A DNA stretch of 64,000 bases from assembly GCF_000376885.1 (NCBI RefSeq), contig NZ_AQXR01000011.1, positions 1-64,000 of the forward strand, read 5' to 3'. Position 1 is the first letter of the stretch. Each line of letters starts with the position of its first letter. This DNA comes from Alloscardovia criceti DSM 17774 (GTDB lineage: Bacteria > Actinomycetota > Actinomycetes > Actinomycetales > Bifidobacteriaceae). A program made the position numbers and the translations under genes. The notes under the pieces were generated by a model. That model saw nothing but the letters and a program-made list of their open reading frames with translations. It made no database searches and was not told where the DNA came from. Positions 36,868 to 44,591 of the stretch are shown here, piece after piece.

Positions 36868-37701
36868 ATGAAACCCCAAGGTAGAAACCGTTCAAAGACA
36901 GCACCTCAAAATCAATTCCAAGCTCAAACAACTACTACTACTACCACCACCAATCCCTTGCACAAGGAGACTTTCGATCGCGAATCCCAAGACGCCCTGC
37001 AAAGCAACCAGCAAGGTTTTATCCATGACCACATGAGCGCGCTCGCAGATGGGATCTTCGCCATCGCCATGACCATTTTGGTGCTCGAAATTTCCACTCC
37101 GGAAACAGCAGAGGGAGTAGGCACGTTTATCCGACAAATTTGCTTATTTGCCTTGAGCTTTTTAGTCATTTCGAATTTTTATTTTGAACGTGCTAGGCTC
37201 ATGGCGATAGTGCACCATTCGAATGTTCCAATTATTACGTTGGATTTCGTTTTCTTCTTTGGTGTCTGCCTGATTCCGCTGTTTACCAAATTTATGTTTT
37301 CGTATCAAGATCCACGCGTTTCCGTGCCCGCATATGGTGTGCTGGTTCTTATCGTGGCAGAAATTGGTATGCGTATGCAGCAGCTCGTGCTGCGCTATCA
37401 TCTTGTGGATTCGGAGTATATGGATTCGGCATACACGAGTGACTATGCGAAGCAGGTGATGCGTCGTGATTTCGTTATGCGTACCTTGTGGGACGCAGCT
37501 GCCGTCATTATTGCGTTTTTCCTGCCTCATGTGGGCATTATCATGTTCATTGTTATCCCGGTTTTGCAATTCGTTCGCCGATACCGTGTAGGTCTTTACC
37601 ACGCACGCAATGGTTTAAAACAGCCAACGATTTATCACGAAATAATCCAGCGTTCATTTATGCGCCAACGACGTCGTAGAAATGATGGCGACCGAGGCTA
37701 G
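36868..37701 (+). CDS. TMEM175-family (DUF1211) potassium-channel-like membrane protein
   Basis: The 277-residue protein has a polar start with a run of eight Thr. The TMEM175 signature helix HDHMSALADGIFAIAMTILVLEI follows (equivalent to RxxxFSDGVFAIAxTLLVLEI, with the Arg/Phe/Ser partly changed). Helices LFALSFLVISNFYF, LDFVFFFGVCLIPLFTKFM and later ones follow, about six in all, ending in a basic tail. Bacterial TMEM175 proteins are tetrameric K+ channels. The loss of the canonical RxxxFSD residues makes conduction uncertain. ATG 36868 follows GGAAAAGAGGGAAGAG. Confidence 0.82.
   Translation: MKPQGRNRSKTAPQNQFQAQTTTTTTTTNPLHKETFDRESQDALQSNQQGFIHDHMSALADGIFAIAMTILVLEISTPETAEGVGTFIRQICLFALSFLVISNFYFERARLMAIVHHSNVPIITLDFVFFFGVCLIPLFTKFMFSYQDPRVSVPAYGVLVLIVAEIGMRMQQLVLRYHLVDSEYMDSAYTSDYAKQVMRRDFVMRTLWDAAAVIIAFFLPHVGIIMFIVIPVLQFVRRYRVGLYHARNGLKQPTIYHEIIQRSFMRQRRRRNDGDRG
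36931..36951 (+). repeat. ACT/ACC trinucleotide microsatellite in the TMEM175-like gene
   Basis: Seven ACT/ACC triplets in a row lie in frame, encoding part of a threonine tract in the N-terminal tail. Slippage would change the number of Thr without breaking the frame. Confidence 0.85.
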
Positions 37702-37712
37702 CCTCGGCAGGC

Positions 37713-39332
37713 CTAATTCTGTGCAATCATCTGCAAGGTTGTAAATCCTCGGAAAACGTTGTAATTAAAGCGTATCTGAATGCCATTGGCGGGAAGTTCA
37801 TGCGTATTCCACACAAGCACAGGTGGGCAACCCGGAGCAGAAATTTTCATGTGCTGCTTTTCTTTGCCAATGTAGTCCACCTGAGCAGTGTAAGGGACGT
37901 GCAATTCGATGACTGGATACTCGAAATTTTTGCCAAAAGGTCCGATGGAGTCCAAAAAATCGGCAATCTCTTTGAGAGCATTCTCGTTATACCACGCCAC
38001 GTCATTGTTTTCTGTGCCGATAATGAGTGCAGGTTCTTTCTCCCAATCATCAGGAATTTTTACATCCTGCAAAGCATCCAGCAGTGACTGCAACGGTCCT
38101 TTGACGCCGCCGGCACCTTGATGTCCTACGACCTCTAAACCGTGAACATTATTGAGACTGTCGACAATAGGATAATAGTCCGGCGAGCGCATAGAACCCT
38201 CAATGCTGTCTCCAGACTCGGAGGTGACATGCACTACGGCTGTAGGAAGCTGTGATTCATGCATAAGATGTCCTGCCAGTAAGCCCAGCATGCCCTGTGG
38301 AGCATCTGTTATATACACATAAGGCGCGTAAGTATCGTCGATTGTGTGCAAATAGTCTTGCACGGACTGCTTGCGTTGTGTGTTCGCTGCTATCAGATGG
38401 ACGATGGCTTGGCGTCTTTCTTCCGCATCCTCAGACAAGAAAATATCGAAAGCATCCTGCATCGGCGTGCCTACGCGGCGCGGAGCATTAAACATGGGCG
38501 CTAGTGTGTAGCCATAAAAACTTTCACCCAGATTATTTTCGGCAATGCGCAGTTCCTGAAGCAGCTGATTGTACCCTTCAAAAGCGGTTAAAAATCGTGG
38601 GTGTACGGAAGGAGTGGACTGCAAAGCACGCAGGGCATGAGGGTTGTGTACTAATTCGCGGGATAGTTGCAAAGATTTGCGCACTAAGAAACGGTTATCA
38701 TGAATCAGAGGCATAACGTCCGAAACCGTGCCAATGCCTGCAAAAAGTTGCAGTAAATCGAGAAACTTGCATTCCTCTGGCGATGCGTAGGTGCGCGCAT
38801 ACGCCACAACGAGCAAATATGCCACCGCAGCACCGCAAATGCCCGGCAGTGGGAATGTGGAATTAAATTGGCAAGGATTGATAAAAGCTTCGGCCGGGCA
38901 GTCAATTTCTTGCTCGTGATGATCCGTAACCAGCACCTGCATGCCCAGAGACTGCGCATATTTAATGCCTTCGGCAGAATTAATGCCACTATCGCAGGTC
39001 AAAATCACCTTTGTATTCGGAAAGCTGCCGACGATATCTTTCACATCTTCGATAGAAAAATCATGACCATAGGTGTAATCAGGAATATTGATATTGATAT
39101 GAAACCCTAACTGGCTTAAACCCGCGTACAAAATAATCCCGGACGTGATGCCATCCATGTCAAAATCCGGCGAAATGGTGATTTCTTGGGACTTCACACC
39201 GTGGAGCGCGGCTACGAAGGTGTCCATATGGTCTAGCTGAGCTGCATATGGTGTATTAATGCGCTGGAGATAGTCCTGCGTAAAACCTGTGCGTTCGATG
39301 AGTGTGCGTAGAGCGGGTGAGATTTCAGACAT
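37713..39332 (-). CDS. recJ: DHH-family phosphoesterase, RecJ-like
   Basis: The 539-residue protein has the DHH metal motifs: ISPDFDMDGITSG (DxDxDG type), LTCDSGINS, and VLVTDHHEQE with the DHH. A DHHA1 region is found in the C-terminal half (LAGHLMHESQLPTAVV and GVKGPLQSLLDAL). RecJ proteins remove single-stranded DNA 5' to 3' in recombination and mismatch repair; related DHH proteins cleave nanoRNA or oligonucleotides. At 539 residues with an OB-like end it fits RecJ best. ATG 39332 is used rather than GTG 39338, because TAGAAT (minus strand, 39344-39339) ends six bases before it and no Shine-Dalgarno site is present. Confidence 0.85.
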   Translation of the reverse strand: MSEISPALRTLIERTGFTQDYLQRINTPYAAQLDHMDTFVAALHGVKSQEITISPDFDMDGITSGIILYAGLSQLGFHININIPDYTYGHDFSIEDVKDIVGSFPNTKVILTCDSGINSAEGIKYAQSLGMQVLVTDHHEQEIDCPAEAFINPCQFNSTFPLPGICGAAVAYLLVVAYARTYASPEECKFLDLLQLFAGIGTVSDVMPLIHDNRFLVRKSLQLSRELVHNPHALRALQSTPSVHPRFLTAFEGYNQLLQELRIAENNLGESFYGYTLAPMFNAPRRVGTPMQDAFDIFLSEDAEERRQAIVHLIAANTQRKQSVQDYLHTIDDTYAPYVYITDAPQGMLGLLAGHLMHESQLPTAVVHVTSESGDSIEGSMRSPDYYPIVDSLNNVHGLEVVGHQGAGGVKGPLQSLLDALQDVKIPDDWEKEPALIIGTENNDVAWYNENALKEIADFLDSIGPFGKNFEYPVIELHVPYTAQVDYIGKEKQHMKISAPGCPPVLVWNTHELPANGIQIRFNYNVFRGFTTLQMIAQN

Positions 39333-39438
39333 GGTCACATTCTAAGGCAGCTTGAAGAAATCTAAAGCCCTTCGACTATGAGAGAAACGCATTTCAGCAG
39401 CCAGCGCACGCGAAACAGCGATGGGGATACCCTGTCCT

Positions 39439-39444
39439 TATGAT
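39439..39444 (+). promoter_or_regulatory. -10 element set for a leaderless Mbeg1-like mRNA
   Basis: TATGAT ends six bases before ATG 39451, and no Shine-Dalgarno site precedes that ATG. The minus-strand recJ gene has the mirrored layout about 110 bases away. Confidence 0.55.
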
Positions 39445-39450
39445 AGAAGC

Positions 39451-40926
39451 ATGGCTGATGACACGATTATTTCTTATGCAGAAAATATGCTGGAAACCTT
39501 TGATAAGGTGCCCTTTAATGACGTAGACGCCTCCATTTTAGCGCAACTGGCATATGCGCAACTTGAGGGCGATCACGTGCCTAGTCTTCAGCAAACGCGT
39601 GATGCGTACAAGCAGAAGTTGGAGGAATCTGCTACGCCTTCGATGAAGAAGATGTGGAAAGATTTGTCGCAAGCCTTTACGCGCAAGGCTACGCAAGATG
39701 TGAGCCTCAAGGACGATGAGCGTTTCGTGTCCTTATATGAGGCGATGTGGCGCAAAGAGGCATTCGAATCCATTTTTCCATCGCCTTCTACGCGTGACAT
39801 GATGATAGAACTCGTGGGCGCGTTGATTTCCTCGCCGCGTTTTCGTGAGATTAAGGTGGGTGAATTCCAGTACGAATTTCATGAGGAACGCTACAATGAT
39901 CAGCAGTTCGCTGCCATGACCTTCCTCCTGCCTACTGGAGAAGAGTACATCGCCTTTCGTGGCACCGAAACCTCCTTTGTGGGTTGGCGTGAGGATTTCG
40001 AGCTCGCCTTCCATCAGGAAATTCCATCCCAGATCTCCGCTGTCGAATATGTGACAGAGGTGTCTACGCATGGTCCTGCTGACCGTCCGCTGATGATTTC
40101 AGGGCATTCTAAGGGCGGGAATACGGCCGTTTTTGCGGCTTCTAAAATTCCTCCGGCACTCCAAAAGCGCATTTCGACCATTTATTCTTTCGATGGTCCA
40201 GGCTTCATCACAGATCTCATGGATTCTGAAGGCTACAAGCGTATCGAAACAAAACTGAAAAAGCTTGTACCGCAAGATTCCTTCGTTGGCATGATGTTTT
40301 CGGGACGCGAGCCTTATGAGGTTGTGCATAGCAATGCCATGTCCTTCTCGCAACACTTTATCTATAACTGGTTGGTCGATATAGAAAAACGCGATTTTGT
40401 CCGTGACGAAAGTATTACCGAAAATGCTCTGAATATCGCCAATTCATATGTCGACTGGACGAATTCACTGGATTTGGAAACACGGCGCCGCGTTATCGAT
40501 ACGGTGTTTAAGGTCTTCGAATCTACCGGATATTCTTCCTTTACCGAGCTTGCGGATAACATTACGTCTGCGGCTCCCGCCATGTGGGAGGCTATCCAAA
40601 ATTCCGATTCTGCGGACAAAGAAGTGACGATGTCTGCATTTAAGAATCTTTTCTCTATGATTTTTGGATTTGAGCGTCCAAGTTTTCATTTCGATGATAT
40701 TTTGCAGAACCTGCCTTTTGGTCTCGGCCAAACCTTCTCTAAAGCTGAGGAAGAAACAGAGAGCAGTGAAGAAAAATCTTCTGAGGAAGAACGTACGCAC
40801 AGCGTGGAGACTGCAGTCGTAGAAGTCGCAAAAGCTCTGTCTGAGCACAGCGGCGAACAGGACGCCTCTGAGAATGAAGCGGAATCTAGCGATTCCAGCA
40901 CAAGCGATGAAAATGATACACTCTAA
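39451..40926 (+). CDS. Mbeg1-like (DUF2974) alpha/beta-hydrolase-type protein
   Basis: The 491-residue protein has the lipase-like nucleophile elbow SGHSKGGNTAVFAA with Ser220, preceded by EYIAFRGTETSFVGWREDFEL. This fits the DUF2974 family, whose members have an alpha/beta hydrolase fold and unproven activity. The N-terminal about 110 residues are helical. The last 70 residues are Glu/Ser-rich and disordered. No signal peptide is seen, so it is cytoplasmic. The TAA abuts the next ATG (IMPACT gene) directly, so the genes form an operon. ATG 39451 is chosen over GTG/ATG 39421 on promoter geometry. Confidence 0.8.
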   Translation: MADDTIISYAENMLETFDKVPFNDVDASILAQLAYAQLEGDHVPSLQQTRDAYKQKLEESATPSMKKMWKDLSQAFTRKATQDVSLKDDERFVSLYEAMWRKEAFESIFPSPSTRDMMIELVGALISSPRFREIKVGEFQYEFHEERYNDQQFAAMTFLLPTGEEYIAFRGTETSFVGWREDFELAFHQEIPSQISAVEYVTEVSTHGPADRPLMISGHSKGGNTAVFAASKIPPALQKRISTIYSFDGPGFITDLMDSEGYKRIETKLKKLVPQDSFVGMMFSGREPYEVVHSNAMSFSQHFIYNWLVDIEKRDFVRDESITENALNIANSYVDWTNSLDLETRRRVIDTVFKVFESTGYSSFTELADNITSAAPAMWEAIQNSDSADKEVTMSAFKNLFSMIFGFERPSFHFDDILQNLPFGLGQTFSKAEEETESSEEKSSEEERTHSVETAVVEVAKALSEHSGEQDASENEAESSDSSTSDENDTL

Positions 40927-41559
40927 ATGCTGACTGTAGGTAACCCCTCCCACTCACCGGCGCACAGCGTCTATATCGAGAAAAAATCCGAATTTATCGC
41001 TGATGCGTGCCATATCAATTCGCTGGACGAGGCCGTATCCTTTGTGGAGAAGATACGATCCCAGCATCCCAAGGCCCGTCACGTGTGCTTCGCCGCCGTG
41101 GTGGGAGCTGAGGAAGCACAATTTCAAGAGCGTATGAGCGATGACGGAGAGCCCAGTGGCACCGCAGGCAAACCCATACTGCAGGTATTGAGACAGTCCG
41201 GTACCACGAATACGGTGATAGCCGTTACCCGATATTTTGGCGGAATTCTGCTGGGCGCTGGTGGCTTGGTTCGCGCATACTCTACGGCAGCTGCTGACGC
41301 GCTCAAAGCGGCTCAATTACGGGAAATCGTGCCAGCTCAGTACTTTTCCTGCACCGTGGATTATGCACAATATACCACCGTGCAGCATGTCATAGCCCAG
41401 AGTCAGGGCAAAATCACCTCAGAAGAATTTACTGATAAAATAGCTCTCGAATTTATGGTTCCCGTGCAGTGGGCCGACACGGTAGAAGAGAACATACAAC
41501 AGACGTTTCATGCATCCATTCAGCCTGTGCGCACGCGTGTGGGCTCCATTATCCAGTAG
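40927..41559 (+). CDS. YigZ/IMPACT family protein
   Basis: The 210-residue protein carries the IMPACT N-terminal domain: MSDDGEPSGTAGKPILQVL and VIAVTRYFGGILLGAGGLVRAYS are its hallmark stretches. A DUF1949-type C-terminal domain follows. Members bind translation factors or peptidases in eukaryotes; the bacterial role is not settled. ATG 40927 follows the preceding stop with no gap and no Shine-Dalgarno site of its own beyond the end of the upstream gene, so translation is probably coupled. Confidence 0.93.
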   Translation: MLTVGNPSHSPAHSVYIEKKSEFIADACHINSLDEAVSFVEKIRSQHPKARHVCFAAVVGAEEAQFQERMSDDGEPSGTAGKPILQVLRQSGTTNTVIAVTRYFGGILLGAGGLVRAYSTAAADALKAAQLREIVPAQYFSCTVDYAQYTTVQHVIAQSQGKITSEEFTDKIALEFMVPVQWADTVEENIQQTFHASIQPVRTRVGSIIQ

Positions 41560-41577
41560 GCGAAACGGGGGAAGATT

Positions 41578-42171
41578 ATGACAGATCAAGATTCTTTAAC
41601 GACGGAGTACGAATTCCTGCGCCATACTGAAGACGCGGAGGAACTCACGCGACGTTGCCATACGCCACTTCCAGATCCCAGTGATGCCGCTGCGTTCTCG
41701 CGTGCTACGGCTTTGCTCGAAGCTGTAGCAGGAAATCTGCATACACCGGAGGAGGACCGTATTTATTTGGCCACGCATATGCCGTACCCAAATATTTTGG
41801 TCAAACTGTCAACCGATCCTTCAGCTCAAGTGCGTGCGGCTGTGGCATCCAATACGGATTCTAAAGATTGGCTCGTGGGTAGGCTAACCAAGGATGAGGA
41901 TGCTGAGGTGCGTGCACAGGCACTCATGAATCCTGTTACGACTTGGCGCATGCGCATGGAAGGTGCGGAGGATGAACGTACAGGCCAGGAGGTGCTCCGT
42001 CATCTTGCCGAGCTGGGCACCGAAGACGATAGCAAGGCGCCAACAGTGCTAGCGGCTATGGTACGGCGTGCGGTGGCACTCAATAGCAATACGGATGCGG
42101 ATACCTTGCACAGGCTTGCGCAGGATGCGGTTCCGGATGTCGCGCACGCGGCGGCATCGAGACTGGGTTAA
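41578..42171 (+). CDS. Leucine-rich-variant/HEAT-like repeat protein
   Basis: The 197-residue protein contains repeats of the form LSTDPSAQVRAAVASNTDS, LTKDEDAEVRAQALMNP and LAQDAVPDVAHAAASRLG, the V-R-x-A-V/A-A-x-N pattern of LRV or HEAT-like solenoids. Such solenoids usually bind other proteins. No catalytic motif is seen. ATG 41578 follows GGGGAAGATT, 18 bases after the IMPACT gene, probably in the same transcript. Confidence 0.72.
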   Translation: MTDQDSLTTEYEFLRHTEDAEELTRRCHTPLPDPSDAAAFSRATALLEAVAGNLHTPEEDRIYLATHMPYPNILVKLSTDPSAQVRAAVASNTDSKDWLVGRLTKDEDAEVRAQALMNPVTTWRMRMEGAEDERTGQEVLRHLAELGTEDDSKAPTVLAAMVRRAVALNSNTDADTLHRLAQDAVPDVAHAAASRLG

Positions 42172-42208
42172 GCGTGAGGAATAAGCCTTTATAATCCATA
42201 AAATAGGC

Positions 42209-42214
42209 TATAAT
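42209..42214 (+). promoter_or_regulatory. Upstream candidate -10 for the rplM transcript
   Basis: A perfect TATAAT lies about 215 bases before rplM. The -35 is weak (TTTATA at 42188, 15 bases away). It may act with the stronger promoter downstream. Confidence 0.4.
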
Positions 42215-42265
42215 GATGGAACTTCAATACTAGAGAAAAGTATGCAAAAAATACATGCCCAGATT

Positions 42266-42295
42266 TTGACACTGGTCTTGCATATCCGCTATGAT
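42266..42295 (+). promoter_or_regulatory. Promoter of rplM-rpsI
   Basis: TTGACA (42266-42271) and TATGAT (42290-42295) stand 18 bases apart. About 125 bases of leader follow before rplM. That leader contains complementary stretches (GGACTTTC, GAAAGCGC) and could be a regulatory RNA for L13/S9. Confidence 0.75.
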
Positions 42296-42428
42296 TGAAG
42301 ATTGTTGTGTTTCCCTAATAGGGGTCCAGGAAAGCGCTTTCCCACTCGCTCACTAGGACTTTCAGGGAGCCCACGGATAAAGGATGCCATAAGGTATCTG
42401 GAACACAATGAAAGAAAAGGTTATTACA

Positions 42429-42878
42429 GTGAAGACTTTCACTCCAAAGCCAAGTGACTTGACACACGAATGGTACGTCGTTGACGCTACTGACGTAGTG
42501 CTCGGTCGTTTGTCGGTACAGGTAGCAAACTTGCTTCGCGGCAAGAACAAGCCAACTTTTGCTCCACATGCTGATGGTGGTAACTTCGTTATCGTTATCA
42601 ATGCGGACAAGATTGCTTTGAGCGGCAATAAGCTGGCAAAGAACATCTACCACCACTCTGGATTCCCTAGCGGTTTGCGTGCGGACTCTTATGCAGAGCT
42701 CCTCGAAAAGGATCCAGAACGCATTATTCGCACAGCAGTCAAGGGCATGATGCCTAAGAACAAGCTTGTTAAGGTACAGCTTGGTCGCTTGCGCGTTTAT
42801 GCAGGTGCAGAACATCCACATACCCCAAACAAGCCACAGGTTGTAGAGATCGCACAGGTCTCTCAGCAGGCTAAGTAG
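42429..42878 (+). CDS. rplM: 50S ribosomal protein L13
   Basis: L13 binds 23S rRNA early in 50S assembly. The 149-residue product reads [20 protein letters not shown], then [35 protein letters not shown] and [19 protein letters not shown]-like end segments, matching bifidobacterial L13. The GTG at 42429 fits homologous starts; it lies eight bases after AAAAGG. The ATG at 42408 would add seven residues. It is followed by rpsI after 20 bases. Confidence 0.95.
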   Translation: MKTFTPKPSDLTHEWYVVDATDVVLGRLSVQVANLLRGKNKPTFAPHADGGNFVIVINADKIALSGNKLAKNIYHHSGFPSGLRADSYAELLEKDPERIIRTAVKGMMPKNKLVKVQLGRLRVYAGAEHPHTPNKPQVVEIAQVSQQAK

Positions 42879-42898
42879 GACCGAAAGGAGAATCCACA

Positions 42899-43387
42899 AT
42901 GGCTGAAAATGCAAGCTCCGCGGTTCTTGAGACCGAGGTAGAACTCACTTCTTATACTTCTGAAACCAATGCAGGTGCTGGCACCGGTACTTCTGCAATT
43001 GCTCCTGGCTACGGCACTGGTCGTCGTAAGGAAGCTGTTGCTCGCGTACGTTTGGTACCAGGCTCTGGTAAGTGGACTGTTAATGGTCGCACTCTTGAAG
43101 AGTACTTCCCAAGCCGTTTGCACCAGCGCGAGGTTAACTCACCAATCGTTTTGCTCAAGCTTGAAAACAAGTTCGATGTAATCGTTCTCGTTGATGGCGG
43201 CGGCGTAACTGGTCAGGCAGGTGCTATTCGCCTCGGCGTTGCACGTGCTTTGAACAGCATCGATCGTGATGCTAACCGCGCAGCTTTGAAGAAGGCAGGC
43301 TTCTTGACTCGCGACGCACGCGTTGTAGAGCGCAAGAAGGCTGGTTTGCACAAGGCACGCAAGGCTTCTCAGTACTCCAAGCGTTAA
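42899..43387 (+). CDS. rpsI: 30S ribosomal protein S9
   Basis: S9 lies at the head of the 30S near the P site. In the 162-residue protein the conserved part begins at [21 protein letters not shown] and ends with the basic tail ([14 protein letters not shown]) that contacts P-site tRNA. About 35 extra N-terminal residues precede it ([18 protein letters not shown]), an actinobacterial-type extension. ATG 42899 follows CGAAAGGAGAATCCACA. Confidence 0.98.
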   Translation: MAENASSAVLETEVELTSYTSETNAGAGTGTSAIAPGYGTGRRKEAVARVRLVPGSGKWTVNGRTLEEYFPSRLHQREVNSPIVLLKLENKFDVIVLVDGGGVTGQAGAIRLGVARALNSIDRDANRAALKKAGFLTRDARVVERKKAGLHKARKASQYSKR

Positions 43388-43405
43388 TCTCATATTTCGC
43401 TTATT

Positions 43406-43441
43406 CAAATCCCCTGTATCCATTACGGAGCAGGGGATTTG
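43406..43441 (+). terminator. Intrinsic terminator after rpsI
   Basis: CAAATCCCCTG (43406-43416) pairs with CAGGGGATTTG (43431-43441), then TTATATTTG. Confidence 0.8.
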
Positions 43442-43484
43442 TTATATTTGAACTACGTGTTCATTGTGCGAAAGAGAAAAGACT

Positions 43485-44372
43485 ATGACCGAACTCAACC
43501 CGAATACACCGTCGTATCCTCAGGATAATGCCTCGCAAAACTCTGCTCATACCGAGAGTGCAGAAAATATCACCCCGCTGGATCAAACAGAAATGCCGGA
43601 ATTGCCGACATATATCGCTGACGATAATGTGGCGCAGAATTCGCAAACATCGGTCAACTCCGTGCACGAAAATGCTCCCTCCGAATCCGCACAGTCTTAT
43701 AGTAACCAGCCATACACGGGTCAGCAGGCAAATGCTCAGGCGGATTATGCTCAGCCTCAGGCCGTCAATGATACTTACAATTATCAGCAAAGCCAGCCAT
43801 ATCAGGCTCAGCAGTATCAGGGACAGCCTTACCAAGATTCGTCATACCAGACTCAGCAGACACCGACCCCACAAGCCGACTACGCTTATGCTGCTCCTCA
43901 AAACAATGCGGCTCCCCAAGAGCAGGTTCCTTACTTTAGCCGACCTTACGCTGATTATCCTTACAACCCGCAGCAAGAGCAGCAAGCTCAGGCAGCACAG
44001 ACCGCTTCCACTGGTCCATATCAGAATATGCAAAACATGCCAGGTGGTGACTACTCCGTTTATAACTCTTACATCGGAGAATACGCCACGAATCCAATGG
44101 CAGACGGTCAACCACTCATCGTGGGAGACAAAAACAAGATTGTAGCTGCTTTGCTCGCATTCTTCCTGGGTGCTCTCGGCATTCACAATTTCTATCTGGG
44201 ATACACGACTCGCGGCGTCATCCAGCTGTTGATGACTCTCGTGGGCTGGATTATAATCTTCCCTCCATTCGTGGCTGCAATTTGGGCTTTTGTAGAGTTT
44301 ATTTTGATTCTCGTCTCGAGTCCAGGCTCTCGATATCACAAGGATGCAAAGGGCTACGAATTGCAGGATTAA
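43485..44372 (+). CDS. TM2-domain membrane protein with Gln/Tyr-rich N-terminus
   Basis: The 295-residue protein has about 200 residues of low-complexity sequence rich in Gln, Tyr, Pro, Ser and Asn (for example YQQSQPYQAQQYQGQPYQD). The TM2 domain follows: NKIVAALLAFFLGALGIHNFYLGYTTRGVIQLLMTL, with its GxHxFYLG turn, and a second helix (WIIIFPPFVAAIWAFVEFIL). TM2 proteins are poorly understood. The prion-like N-terminus could drive clustering. ATG 43485 follows GCGAAAGAGAAAAGACT. A terminator follows. Confidence 0.88.
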   Translation: MTELNPNTPSYPQDNASQNSAHTESAENITPLDQTEMPELPTYIADDNVAQNSQTSVNSVHENAPSESAQSYSNQPYTGQQANAQADYAQPQAVNDTYNYQQSQPYQAQQYQGQPYQDSSYQTQQTPTPQADYAYAAPQNNAAPQEQVPYFSRPYADYPYNPQQEQQAQAAQTASTGPYQNMQNMPGGDYSVYNSYIGEYATNPMADGQPLIVGDKNKIVAALLAFFLGALGIHNFYLGYTTRGVIQLLMTLVGWIIIFPPFVAAIWAFVEFILILVSSPGSRYHKDAKGYELQD

Positions 44373-44431
44373 TATGCGCATACCCGTGGAATGCTGAGCA
44401 TTTTTCTGAACAAATGCGGCTATTTGAGATG

Positions 44432-44459
44432 AAATCGTCCTCGAAAGAGGGCGATTTTT
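44432..44459 (+). terminator. Intrinsic terminator after the TM2 gene
   Basis: AAATCGTCCTC (44432-44442) pairs with GAGGGCGATTT (44447-44457) closed by a GAAA tetraloop, then TT. Confidence 0.9.
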
Positions 44460-44539
44460 CTTATGTTAGACAACTTTTGTAAAACACCTTTATACAAGTG
44501 TGGCTGGAAATTTGTGGAAAGGGGAATACTTCCCTAAAG

Positions 44540-44555
44540 TGTGAGCTATAACACA
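44540..44555 (+). promoter_or_regulatory. Rex-like operator overlapping the adhE -10
   Basis: TGTGAGCTATAACACA is a near-palindrome of the form TGTGA-N6-ACACA, one base from the Rex core TGTGA-N6-TCACA. It contains TATAAC (44547-44552), a likely -10. Rex senses NADH/NAD+ and commonly controls adhE in Gram-positive bacteria. Assignment is by pattern only. Confidence 0.45.
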
Positions 44556-44591
44556 TTTTGAATTGTGATTTACGACCATAGGAGGTCACTC

